A stretch of 64,000 nucleotides of DNA from Nocardioides pocheonensis (lineage in GTDB: Bacteria; Actinomycetota; Actinomycetes; Propionibacteriales; Nocardioidaceae): assembly GCF_003725535.1 (NCBI RefSeq), contig NZ_RJSF01000005.1, positions 1-64,000 of the forward strand, in the 5' to 3' direction. Of the stretch, positions 56,682-64,000 are shown piece by piece. A program made the translations under genes and the position numbers. The notes beneath the pieces were generated by a model, which saw only the letters and a program-made list of their open reading frames with translations, made no database searches and was not told where the DNA came from. Position 1 is the first letter of the stretch; each line of letters starts with the position of its first letter.

Positions 56682-59213
56682 TCACTCCGTGGTGATCGCC
56701 TGGAGCACGTCGACCCTGCTGGCCCGACGGGCCGGCCCGATCGCCGCCAGCACGCCGACCCCTGCCGCCACGACCAGGTAGACGAGCAGTGTCGTGACGG
56801 GCACCGTGACCCGCGAGATGCCCTCGTCGGCGAGGGCCCGGCTCAGGGCGACGCCTGCGCCCGTCCCGAGGGCGAGACCGGTGACCGCGCCCAGCATCGA
56901 CATCAGCACCGACTCGCGTCGTACGACGGTCCGCACCTGCCGACGGGTCGCCCCGACCGCGCGCAGCAGGCCGAGCTCGCGAGTGCGCTCCACGACCGAG
57001 AGCACGAGCGTGTTCACGATGCCCAGGATCGCCACGATCACGGCCAGCAGCAGCAGGGCGGTGACCAGCCCGAGCATCTGGTCGACCGAGTGGCGGGCGT
57101 CCTTCGTCAGCTCGGCGGGATCGCTCACCTTCACGTTCGGGTACGCCGCGAGCGCCTTCTTCACCGCCGCCTTCGTCTGCGCGGGATCCACCCTCGGGGC
57201 GTTGCTGAGCATGACCGCCGCGTCGAGCTTCGAGGTGACGTTCGGCGCGTAGTCAGCCATGCCCATCACGTAGGTGGCGTTGATCAGGAAGCCCTTGCTG
57301 AACGTGCCGGCGACCCGCATCCGCACCGCACCCGTCTCGGGATAGGTCACCGTGAGGGTGTCGCCGACGCCGACGCCGAGATCCTCGGCCTTCTTGTCGC
57401 TGACCAGGATCGAGCCGTGGTCGAGACCCTCGAGACCACCGCTCTCGATGCCGAGATCGATCACGTCGGAGAGCCCCGCGGTGTCCATCCCGGTGACGAA
57501 GGCGTTGCGGCCGTTCACGCGCGCACCGGACTCCCGGAACGCCACGACCGCACCGAGGTCGCTGCGCTCCCGCATCGCCGCGGCCACCGATGCCGGCATC
57601 CCGACACCCATGCCGGCCGGCTGCAGGATCAGGTCGGACCGGTTGCCGTCGTTGACGGCCGCGGTGATCGAGGAGCGCATCGACGCGGCGGTCACCGCCA
57701 CCGCGACGACGACCGTCAGCCCGATCGTGAGCGCCAGCGCGGTCGCTGCGGATCGGCGGGCGTTGCGAGCGATGTTGCGCGCCGCCATCCGCCAGCCACT
57801 CCCCCGGCGGCCGTGGTCCGCCAGGCGGGCGGTTCCGCCGGCCAGCAGCGGTCCCGCGGTGACGAGGCCCGCGAACGCGGCCAACGTGGCGAACGTCGTC
57901 CACCACGGCACGTTGCCGACCCAGGCGCACGCAACGAGGCCGAGGGCCCCGGCGCCGACCAGCACCCAGCCCGCCGTGGACCGCAGCCGCCCGATGACAC
58001 TGCTGGACGTCGCCGCATCACGCAGGGCCTCCATCGGCGACACGCGCGTGGCCGACCAGGCTGGCGCGATCGCCGCGACCATCGTGACCCCGAGCCCGAC
58101 GGCGAGCGCGGCCACGACGGTCCGGGTCTCCAGAGCCGGAGTCGTCGTGGGGATCTCGGCACCCACCAGCTTCATCAGCGAGCGGATCCCGGCCGCCAGA
58201 CCGACACCGGCGAACAGCCCGATCACGCCCGATGCCAGACCGATCAGCGCGGCCTCCGCGAGGACGCCGCCGAGCACCTGGTGCCGCGAAGCGCCGACGG
58301 CACGGAGCAGCGCCACCTCGCGGCGGCGCTGGGCCACGAGCACGTTGAACGTGTTCCAGATGACGAAGGACCCGACCAGCAGGGAGACGCCCGCGAAGAC
58401 CAGCAGGACCTTGGTGAAGATGCCCATCGCGTCACGGACCGACGCGGATCCCTCCGACGCCACCTGCTCAGCGGTCAGGACCTCGACACCGTCGGGCAGC
58501 ACGGCGGCGATCCGGTCGCGCAGCTCCGCTGCGCCGATCCCGGCCTCGCCCTTGACGGCCACGTTGTCGACCTTGCCCTCCTTGCCGGTGATGACCTGCG
58601 CCGTCGGCAGGTCGAAGCCGGCGAACGTGGCCCCGAGGATGCTGTCGGTCTTGCCGAAGCCGATCGTGCCGACCAAGGTGAACGTCCGCCGGCCGCCCTG
58701 GTAGACGACGTCGACGTGGTCACCGAGCCCGAAGCCGGCCTTCTTGGCCGTGGCCGCGTCGAGAGCCATCTCCTGGGGCCCGGACGGCTTGTGGCCGGAC
58801 CGGTAGGAGAAGTCGCCGGCCAGGCGGTCGTCACCCGACGCCGTGCCGCCGATCGTCGGGGCGCCACCGGGCTGGATCGGCTTGCCCGCCTTGTCGAGCA
58901 CCAGCGCATAGCCCGCGACGTCGCCCTGGGCCACCACGACCCCGGGCACGCCGGCGACGCGCGCGACGATGCTCTCGTCGAGCGGACGCTGGGTCCCCCC
59001 GGTGGTGACATCGATCTCGTACGGCGCCTTGGCGCGCACGATCACGTCCTGACCGGACGTGAGGCCGGCGTAGAGCTGGTCGAAGGCCTTGCCCATCGTG
59101 TCCGAGAGCACGAACGTCCCCGAGACGAACGCGACCCCCACGGTCACCGCAGCGACCGTGAGGAACAGTCGCAGCTTGTTGACGAACAGGTTGCGCAACG
59201 ACACCTTGAGCAT
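56682..59213 (-). CDS. FtsX-like ABC transporter permease (two FtsX domains)
   Basis: An 843-residue permease: an N-terminal helix (KLRLFLTVAAVTVGVAFVSGTFVLSDTMG in parts), an extracellular MacB-like domain (~40-240), three helices (~255-385), a central pair of helices (~405-450), a second N-terminal-type helix at ~475 (RNARRSAATALALTIGLTVVVAVAVTAASM in parts), a second extracellular domain (~505-710), and three C-terminal helices ending IGPARRASRVDVLQAITTE. ERTRELGLLRAVGATRRQVR at ~755-774 is the classic FtsX coupling loop. It works with the ATPase encoded four bases upstream. Likely a lipid or peptide/lipoprotein mechanotransmission-type transporter. Confidence 0.93.
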   Translation of the reverse strand: MLKVSLRNLFVNKLRLFLTVAAVTVGVAFVSGTFVLSDTMGKAFDQLYAGLTSGQDVIVRAKAPYEIDVTTGGTQRPLDESIVARVAGVPGVVVAQGDVAGYALVLDKAGKPIQPGGAPTIGGTASGDDRLAGDFSYRSGHKPSGPQEMALDAATAKKAGFGLGDHVDVVYQGGRRTFTLVGTIGFGKTDSILGATFAGFDLPTAQVITGKEGKVDNVAVKGEAGIGAAELRDRIAAVLPDGVEVLTAEQVASEGSASVRDAMGIFTKVLLVFAGVSLLVGSFVIWNTFNVLVAQRRREVALLRAVGASRHQVLGGVLAEAALIGLASGVIGLFAGVGLAAGIRSLMKLVGAEIPTTTPALETRTVVAALAVGLGVTMVAAIAPAWSATRVSPMEALRDAATSSSVIGRLRSTAGWVLVGAGALGLVACAWVGNVPWWTTFATLAAFAGLVTAGPLLAGGTARLADHGRRGSGWRMAARNIARNARRSAATALALTIGLTVVVAVAVTAASMRSSITAAVNDGNRSDLILQPAGMGVGMPASVAAAMRERSDLGAVVAFRESGARVNGRNAFVTGMDTAGLSDVIDLGIESGGLEGLDHGSILVSDKKAEDLGVGVGDTLTVTYPETGAVRMRVAGTFSKGFLINATYVMGMADYAPNVTSKLDAAVMLSNAPRVDPAQTKAAVKKALAAYPNVKVSDPAELTKDARHSVDQMLGLVTALLLLAVIVAILGIVNTLVLSVVERTRELGLLRAVGATRRQVRTVVRRESVLMSMLGAVTGLALGTGAGVALSRALADEGISRVTVPVTTLLVYLVVAAGVGVLAAIGPARRASRVDVLQAITTE

Positions 59214-59217
59214 CGGC

Positions 59218-60006
59218 TCACTCCTCGCCCAATCGGCCCATCACGTCCAGGATGTGCTCGCGCGTCGGCTCGGACAGCTCGAGGACGATCCGGCCGTCGA
59301 CGAGGAAGACCACCCGGTCCGCATGGGCCGCCGCACCCGGGTCGTGGGTCACCATCACCACCGTCTGCAGCAGCTCGTCCACGACGGACCGCAGGAAGCG
59401 CAGCAGCTCGGAGCTCGCGTGCGAGTCCAGGGCGCCCGTCGGTTCGTCGGCGAACACCACCGCAGGGCGGCGGATCAGCGCCCGCCCGACGGCGACCCTC
59501 TGCTGCTGCCCTCCGGAGAGCTCGGACGGCCGGTGGCGCAGCCGGGACCGCAGGTCGAGCTTGTCGACCACGGTGGCGAACCACTCGGGGTCGGGAGCCG
59601 CGCCGGCGAGGTCCGCCGGCAGGGTGATGTTCTCCTCGGCGGTGAGGGTCGGGAGCAGGTTGAACGACTGGAAGACGAAGCCGAGCCGGTCGCGGCGCAG
59701 GACGGTCCGCTCGCGGTCCGACAAGGTGGCCAGATCGGTCTCCCCGATGAAGACCTGGCCGGAGGTCAGGGTGTCGAGGCCGGCCAGGCAGTGCATCAGG
59801 GTCGACTTGCCGGATCCGGACGGACCCATGATCGCGGTGAACTGGCCGCGCGGCAGGTCCAGGGTGAGGTCGTCGAGCGCGACGACCGACGTCTCGCCCG
59901 TGCCGTAGACCTTCCTCACGGCTACGGCGCGCGCGGCGAGCTCACCTGCCTGGGTCACCTCCCCGACCGCGGGCACGGGAACAGAATCGAGTCGCTGAGG
60001 GGTCAT
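59218..60006 (-). CDS. MacB/LolD-type ABC ATPase
   Basis: A 262-residue ATPase with Walker A MGPSGSGKST (~59-68), Q-loop FVFQSFNLLPTLTAEENI (~107-124), signature ELSGGQQQRVAVGRALIRRP (in parts, ~161), Walker B VVFADEPTGALDS (~183) and switch His in VMVTHDPGAAAHAD. It pairs with the FtsX-like permease 4 bases downstream. A 30-residue leader precedes the domain. GGGTGGAGAC lies before the ATG at 60006. It is divergent from the beta-glucosidase gene. Confidence 0.94.
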   Translation of the reverse strand: MTPQRLDSVPVPAVGEVTQAGELAARAVAVRKVYGTGETSVVALDDLTLDLPRGQFTAIMGPSGSGKSTLMHCLAGLDTLTSGQVFIGETDLATLSDRERTVLRRDRLGFVFQSFNLLPTLTAEENITLPADLAGAAPDPEWFATVVDKLDLRSRLRHRPSELSGGQQQRVAVGRALIRRPAVVFADEPTGALDSHASSELLRFLRSVVDELLQTVVMVTHDPGAAAHADRVVFLVDGRIVLELSEPTREHILDVMGRLGEE

Positions 60007-60110
60007 GTCTCCACCCTTTCGCCCGCTCCCGCGGGCGGTTAGAGGCCTACGGCCCGAATCGCCGGGGCCAAGGAAGCAACCGACCCTTCGGCAGGCCGTA
60101 GGTTGGCGCC

Positions 60111-61535
60111 ATGAGCTCTCACCTGCCCGACCGCATCCGGCTCTCGTGGGGTGTCGCGAGCGCCTCCTACCAGGTCGAGGGAGCGACCGGCGAGGACGGC
60201 CGCGGCGTGTCCATCTGGGACACCTTCGCGGCCCGCCCCGGAGCGGTCGTCGACGGCAGTGACGGCGCGGTCGCCTGCGACTCCTACCACCGGCTCGACG
60301 AGGACATCGCCCTCGTGGCCGGGCTCGGGGTCGACCACTACCGGTTCTCGATCGCCTGGCCGCGGGTGCAGCCGACCGGCTCCGGTCCGGTCGAGCCGCG
60401 TGGTCTCGCCTACTACGAGCGCCTGGTCGACGCCCTCCTCGAGCGCGACGTCAACCCGATGGCGACGCTCTACCACTGGGACCTGCCCCAGCAGCTGGAG
60501 GACGCGGACGGCTGGCTGAACCGGGACACGGCCGAGCGCTTCGCCGACTACGCGGCGCTGGTCCACGAGCGGCTCGGTGACCGGGTCCGGCTCTGGGCGA
60601 CGCACAACGAGCCGTGGTGCGCGGCGTACGTCGGCTACGGGTCCGGTCGCCACGCGCCCGGTCGCCAGGAGGGCGGCCGCACCCACGTCACCGCCCACCA
60701 CCTGCTGCTCGGTCACGGCCTCGCCGCGGCCCGCCTCCACGAGGCCGGCGCCGATGCGGTCGGCATCGTCCTGAACCTCACCCCGGTGTGGCCCGACCGC
60801 CCCGAGGCCGCGGAGGTGGCCGACGGCGTCGACGCGATCCGCAACCGGGTCTGGCTCGGCCCGCTCGTCGACGGCGCGTACGACGAGGGCACCCTGCGGG
60901 TCGCGCCGGTGCTGGCCGACCCGACCGTCGTCCGCGAGGGCGACCTGGACCTGGTCCGCGGCTCGGCCGACTGGCTGGGCGTGAACTACTACACCCCGGC
61001 TCGGGTCGACCTGCCGGTCGAGGAGGTTTCGGCAGGCTCAACCACCTCGGGGGGCTCCACCACGCTGGTTGAGCCTGCCGAAACCACCGGTGGCGATGCC
61101 GGCGTCGAGGAGTTCCCCGGGGTCGCGCCGTTCCGGTTCACGCCGCGCGCACCGCTCACCGACATCGGCTGGGAGGTGGAGCCGCGCGGCCTCGAGGAGC
61201 TGCTGGTCACCACCCACCAGCGGACCGGGCTTCCGCTCGTGGTGACCGAGAACGGCGCCGCCTACCCCGACACCGCCCGCACCGGCGACCGGGCCGTCGA
61301 CGACCAGGACCGGATCGGCTACCTCAGCGACCACATCGCCGCGGTCGAACGCGCCCGCGAGCAGGGCGCCGACGTGCGCGGCTACGTGCTCTGGACCCTG
61401 ATGGACAACTTCGAGTGGGCCGAGGGCTACACCAAGTACTTCGGGATCGTGCACGTCGACCGGGACACGCTCGCGCGCACGCCGAAGGCGTCGTACCACT
61501 GGTACGCCGAGCGGGTGCGGGCCGGTCAGGCCTGA
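60111..61535 (+). CDS. GH1 beta-glucosidase with an in-frame palindromic-repeat insertion
   Basis: A 474-residue family 1 glycoside hydrolase: WGVASASYQVEGATGEDGRGVSIWDTF (in parts), HYRFSIAWPRVQPTG, acid/base Glu167 in THNEPW, nucleophile Glu380 in VVTENGAAYPD, and WTLMDNFEWAEGYTKYFGIVHVD (in parts). It would hydrolyse beta-glucosides such as cellobiose in the cytoplasm. Residues ~305-326 (VSAGSTTSGGSTTLVEPAET and following) are encoded by a palindromic repeat (61025-61085) placed in frame in a loop, without breaking the barrel. TAGGTT six bases before the ATG suggests a leaderless message. It converges with a sugar ABC operon, with which it may act. Confidence 0.92.
   Translation: MSSHLPDRIRLSWGVASASYQVEGATGEDGRGVSIWDTFAARPGAVVDGSDGAVACDSYHRLDEDIALVAGLGVDHYRFSIAWPRVQPTGSGPVEPRGLAYYERLVDALLERDVNPMATLYHWDLPQQLEDADGWLNRDTAERFADYAALVHERLGDRVRLWATHNEPWCAAYVGYGSGRHAPGRQEGGRTHVTAHHLLLGHGLAAARLHEAGADAVGIVLNLTPVWPDRPEAAEVADGVDAIRNRVWLGPLVDGAYDEGTLRVAPVLADPTVVREGDLDLVRGSADWLGVNYYTPARVDLPVEEVSAGSTTSGGSTTLVEPAETTGGDAGVEEFPGVAPFRFTPRAPLTDIGWEVEPRGLEELLVTTHQRTGLPLVVTENGAAYPDTARTGDRAVDDQDRIGYLSDHIAAVERAREQGADVRGYVLWTLMDNFEWAEGYTKYFGIVHVDRDTLARTPKASYHWYAERVRAGQA
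61025..61085. repeat. Palindromic repeat inside the beta-glucosidase coding sequence
   Basis: GGTTTCGGCAGGCTCAACCA (61025-61044), a 21-base loop, and TGGTTGAGCCTGCCGAAACC (61066-61085): a perfect 20-bp inverted repeat. It belongs to the same family as the intergenic repeats (compare 218-241). It is a multiple of 3 long relative to the flanking frame and encodes a Ser/Thr/Gly-rich loop. Confidence 0.85.
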
Positions 61536-61548
61536 TCGATCGGAGGCG

Positions 61549-62487
61549 CTAGCCCTTCACGCTCCCGGACAGCAGGCCGCGGACGAAGTAGCGCTGGCCG
61601 GCCAGGAACACGATCAGCGGCACCACCAGCGACACGAACGCACCGGCGGCGAGCAGGTGCCAGTCCTGCCCACGGGTGCCGGACAGCTCGGCCAGCCGGA
61701 CGGTGAGCGGTGAGACGTCGAGGCTGCCGCCACCGAAGACGAGCGCGACCAGCAGGTCGTTCCAGACCCAGAGGAACTGGAAGATCCCGAATGCCGCGAT
61801 CGCCGGCATCATCAGCGGCAGCATGATCCGGCTGAAGATGCGCACGTGGCCGGCGCCGTCGACGCGCGCCGCCTCGATCAGCTCCGCCGGGATCTCCTTC
61901 ATGAAGTTGTGCAGCAGGTAGATCGCCAGCGGCAGCGCGAAGATCGAGTGCGACAGCCAGATCGTGTAGAACCCGCCACCGGGCGCATCCCCACCCGCGA
62001 GCTGCGGCAGCCCGAACGGCGGGTTCACGTACAGGGTGAGCAGCGGGATCATCGTCACCTGGATCGGCACGATCTGCATGGCGAAGACGGCCACGAACAG
62101 GACGCTGCGACCGGGGAACTTCATCCACGCGAACGCGTACGCCGCCATCGTCGCCAGCGAGATCGGGATGATCACCGAGGGGATCGTGATCGCAATGGAG
62201 TTCACGAAGTACGTCGCCAGGTCGGTGTCGCTCCCGTGCAGCACGGCGCGGTAGTTGTCGAGCGTCACGTGCGGGTTGGTGAAGAAGTTCCACCAGCCGT
62301 TGCCCTGGACGTCGGCCTGGGGACGGAAGGACGAGATCAGCAGGCCTGCCGTCGGGATCGTCCACAGCACCGCGATCACGACCGCAGCGAACGATGCCCA
62401 GCGGTTGGTCAGTGCCGTGTGCGCCTTCGTCCCTGCCGGAACGCGGGCAGCCGGCGGAACCGTCAGCTCGGGCGTGGTGGTCGTCAT
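61549..62487 (-). CDS. Carbohydrate ABC importer permease (MalG type)
   Basis: A 312-residue permease of the MalG/CUT1 class. A 30-residue cytoplasmic leader is followed by six helices. The EAA loop is at EIPAELIEAARVDGAGHVRIFSRIMLPLMMPAIAAFGIFQFLWVWNDLL (in parts, ~210-258). QRYFVRGLLSGSVKG ends the protein as in MalG-type subunits. Its ATG at 62487 overlaps the upstream permease stop by 4 bases. It would import a di- or oligosaccharide with the MalF-type subunit and the binding protein encoded upstream. No ATPase is seen in the window. Confidence 0.93.
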   Translation of the reverse strand: MTTTTPELTVPPAARVPAGTKAHTALTNRWASFAAVVIAVLWTIPTAGLLISSFRPQADVQGNGWWNFFTNPHVTLDNYRAVLHGSDTDLATYFVNSIAITIPSVIIPISLATMAAYAFAWMKFPGRSVLFVAVFAMQIVPIQVTMIPLLTLYVNPPFGLPQLAGGDAPGGGFYTIWLSHSIFALPLAIYLLHNFMKEIPAELIEAARVDGAGHVRIFSRIMLPLMMPAIAAFGIFQFLWVWNDLLVALVFGGGSLDVSPLTVRLAELSGTRGQDWHLLAAGAFVSLVVPLIVFLAGQRYFVRGLLSGSVKG

Positions 62488-63446
62488 CGTGCCTCCAGCT
62501 TGCGCATCTGACGGATGTTGTAGACCACGATCGGTGTCACCAGCAGGAACAGCAGCACTGCCAGCGCCGCACCGAGCCCCGTGTTGAACGAGCGGAAGCT
62601 CTGCACGTAGAACTCGTAGGCCAGCACGCTGGTGCCGAAGTTGCCGCCGGTGGCCGTTCGGACGATGTCGAAGACCTTGAGCGTCGTGATGCTGATGGTG
62701 GTGAGGACGACGATCAGCGAGGGTCGGATCATCGGCACCGTGATGAACCGGAACATCCGCATTCCGGAGACGCCGTCGAGCCGGGCGGCCTCGACGATGT
62801 CGTCCGGGATCGACTTGATCGACGCGGACAGCACCGTCATCGCGAAGCCGGCCTGCACCCAGATCATGATCACGATCAGGAAGAAGGTGTTCCACGGTTC
62901 AGTGAGCAGGAACCGGTAGGTGTCGAAGCCGAGCCACTTCAGGATCTGGTTGGCCAGGCCGATCTGGTCGTTCTCGGTGGCCTTGTAGTCGTAGACGAAC
63001 TTCCAGATCAGCGAGGCGCCCACCAGCGAGAGCGACATCGGCAGGAAGATCAGCGCCTTGGCGAACTTCTCGAACTTCGCGCGGTCGACCAGGACGGCGT
63101 AGACCAGGCCGATGACGGTCGCCGCGATCGGCGTGACGATCACCCAGAAGGCGGTGTTGCGCAGCACGACCAGCTGGTCGTGGTCGGTGAAGATGTGGTG
63201 GTAGTTGTCGGTGCCCACGAAGGCGGTCGACCCAGCGTTCCGGAACGACTCGTAGACCGTGCGCAGCATCGGGTAGAGCAGTCCGAAGCCGATCATCAGC
63301 ACGGCCGGCAGGACGAAGGCAGTCGTCTGCAGCACCTCGCCACGCCGGGATTTCACGCGATCGGCCAGGAACAGCATCAGGCCGACCACCGCGACGAACA
63401 ACGCGACCGCGATGCCCATCTGGACGAGCTTCTCACCTGTCGACAT
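62484..63446 (-). CDS. Carbohydrate ABC importer permease (MalF type)
   Basis: A 320-residue CUT1 permease. An extra N-terminal helix (~9-28) precedes the core of six helices. GTDNYHHIFTDHDQLVVLRNTAFWVIV (in parts) is the typical start of the core, and SIPDDIVEAARLDGVSGMRMFRFITVPMIRPSLIVVL (in parts, ~213-249) is the EAA loop. It pairs with the MalG-type permease (4-base overlap). A hairpin lies between it and the binding-protein gene. It starts with ATG at 63446, after CGAGGAGGGATCG. Confidence 0.93.
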   Translation of the reverse strand: MSTGEKLVQMGIAVALFVAVVGLMLFLADRVKSRRGEVLQTTAFVLPAVLMIGFGLLYPMLRTVYESFRNAGSTAFVGTDNYHHIFTDHDQLVVLRNTAFWVIVTPIAATVIGLVYAVLVDRAKFEKFAKALIFLPMSLSLVGASLIWKFVYDYKATENDQIGLANQILKWLGFDTYRFLLTEPWNTFFLIVIMIWVQAGFAMTVLSASIKSIPDDIVEAARLDGVSGMRMFRFITVPMIRPSLIVVLTTISITTLKVFDIVRTATGGNFGTSVLAYEFYVQSFRSFNTGLGAALAVLLFLLVTPIVVYNIRQMRKLEAR

Positions 63447-63470
63447 CCGTCGATCCCTCCTCGAGAGTTC

Positions 63471-63515
63471 GAGCCGGTCCGCGGGAGTGCTCAGGGCACC
63501 CCCACGAACCGGCTC
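63471..63515 (-). terminator. Intercistronic hairpin between binding-protein and permease genes
   Basis: A nested stem on the minus-strand message: outer GAGCCGGT/ACCGGCTC (63471-63478 with 63508-63515) and inner GGGAGTGC/GCACCCCC (63483-63490 with 63496-63503). In sugar ABC operons such a stem often lowers permease expression relative to the binding protein. The following gene is in the same operon, so this is attenuation or RNA processing rather than an operon end. Confidence 0.55.
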
Positions 63516-63521
63516 AGGCCA

Positions 63522-64000
63522 TCAGCTCTTCGGCCAGGATGCCTCGATCTTGTCGAGAGCGTCCTTGGTGCTCTCGCCCGTGGCGATCCAGGCGGTCATC
63601 TCCTTCCAGAAGGAGCCCGACCCGACCTCACCCGGCATCTGGTCCGAACCGTCGAAGCGGAAGACCGCGTTCGGGTCCTGCAGCGTCTCGGCCGACAGCT
63701 TGTCGATCGGGCTGACCAGGTTGTTCGGGTCGAGACCCTTGTTCGCGCTGACCCAGCCGCCGCCCGGCGTGTCCTTGGCCTTCTCGTTGGCCCAGGTGTC
63801 GCTGGAGAGGTAGGTCTGGAACGCCTGGACCTCGGGACGCTTGTTGAACGCCGTCACGAACTCGCCACCACCGAGGACGGGCTTGCCGTTGTCCTGGTTG
63901 GTGACGGGCAGGTAGAAGGCGAACGCGTCACCGTTCTCGGAGACGTCCGTGCCCTTCGGCCAGTTGGCGGCGTAGAAGCTCGCCTGGCGGTGCATCGCGC
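63522..64000 (-). CDS. Sugar ABC importer substrate-binding protein (C-terminal part, cut by window end)
   Basis: Only the last ~159 residues are in the window; the N-terminus with its signal peptide lies beyond 64000. The visible part (FYLPVTNQDNGKPVLGGGEFVTAFNKRPEVQAFQTYLSSDTWANEKAK read in parts, then GGGWVSANKGLDPNNLVSP and SGSFWKEMTAWIATGESTKDALDKIEASWP) is the typical C-terminal lobe of CUT1 (MalE-like) binding proteins. It lies 75 bases upstream of the MalF-type permease on the same strand. The frame stays open to the window edge. Confidence 0.88.
   Translation of the reverse strand, partial: AMHRQASFYAANWPKGTDVSENGDAFAFYLPVTNQDNGKPVLGGGEFVTAFNKRPEVQAFQTYLSSDTWANEKAKDTPGGGWVSANKGLDPNNLVSPIDKLSAETLQDPNAVFRFDGSDQMPGEVGSGSFWKEMTAWIATGESTKDALDKIEASWPKS

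Noticed and set aside
56592-59627. A 1011-codon open frame on the plus strand
   Set aside because: Antisense to the FtsX-like permease and ATPase; composition is typical of shadow frames, no domain.

Overview
The window is high-GC, tightly packed DNA from an aerobic actinobacterium, most likely Nocardioides or a close Propionibacteriales relative. This is an inference from several signs: very high third-position GC, F420-dependent enzymes, DUF664/DinB and SCO-type actinobacterial families, many promoters that appear to drive leaderless transcripts (TANNNT, 6-8 nt, then ATG/GTG), and a dispersed palindromic repeat (GGTTTCGAGGCTCGC...CACCTCAACCACC) in intergenic gaps. No rRNA, tRNA or CRISPR array was seen.

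Layout. 1-341 is repeat-rich non-coding DNA. 342-6148 holds a rifamycin-response locus (a RAE-like palindrome upstream of a HelR-type RNA polymerase recycling ATPase, overlapped by an acyl-ACP desaturase gene) and a PadR/HAAS pair with a perfect operator. 6150-12322 carries a secreted trypsin-like protease, a two-component system, small membrane proteins, a 20-codon micro-ORF, a YihY/BrkB protein and a DUF480-methyltransferase fusion. 12375-18166 is a run of small-enzyme genes (VOC, NTF2, cupin, DinB, MTHFR-like, F420/PPOX, DHFR-like). 18305-21877 is a single-chain tandem ABC exporter with one degenerate ATP site. 21997-29219 has an HD-GYP/LuxR regulator and further accessory genes. An IS110-type insertion sequence with a long non-coding 5' flank lies at about 29220-30629.

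The most coherent system is 30651-44074. On the minus strand lie a haloalkane dehalogenase, an NADPH:F420 reductase and a MocR-type PLP regulator. Divergent from these is a long catabolic operon: nitrilase-type N-carbamoyl amidohydrolase, dihydropyrimidinase/hydantoinase, F420-dependent LLM oxidoreductase, a four-gene ABC importer with a THI5-like binding lipoprotein, a class III aminotransferase and a methylmalonate/malonate-semialdehyde dehydrogenase. Together these could take a pyrimidine or hydantoin from uptake to acetyl-/propionyl-CoA. No classical dihydropyrimidine dehydrogenase is present, so an F420-linked first reduction is proposed as a hypothesis. Intergenic palindromic repeats fill several gaps of this operon.

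44263-49665 contains coupled small unknown genes, an acyl-CoA dehydrogenase, DUF7218-like and DUF72 proteins, two paralogous ~90-aa proteins around a DUF3099 gene, and a PAP2 gene divergent from a TetR gene. A six-unit inverted repeat cluster (49674-49853) separates TetR from a four-gene 2-oxoacid:acceptor oxidoreductase operon (54348 to 49859, minus strand), whose last gene fuses a GltD-like flavoprotein to a two-cluster ferredoxin. The end of the window has an MMPL transporter, a MacB/FtsX-like ABC system, and a GH1 beta-glucosidase whose coding sequence contains an in-frame copy of the palindromic repeat. The GH1 gene is convergent with a sugar ABC importer operon that runs off the right edge.
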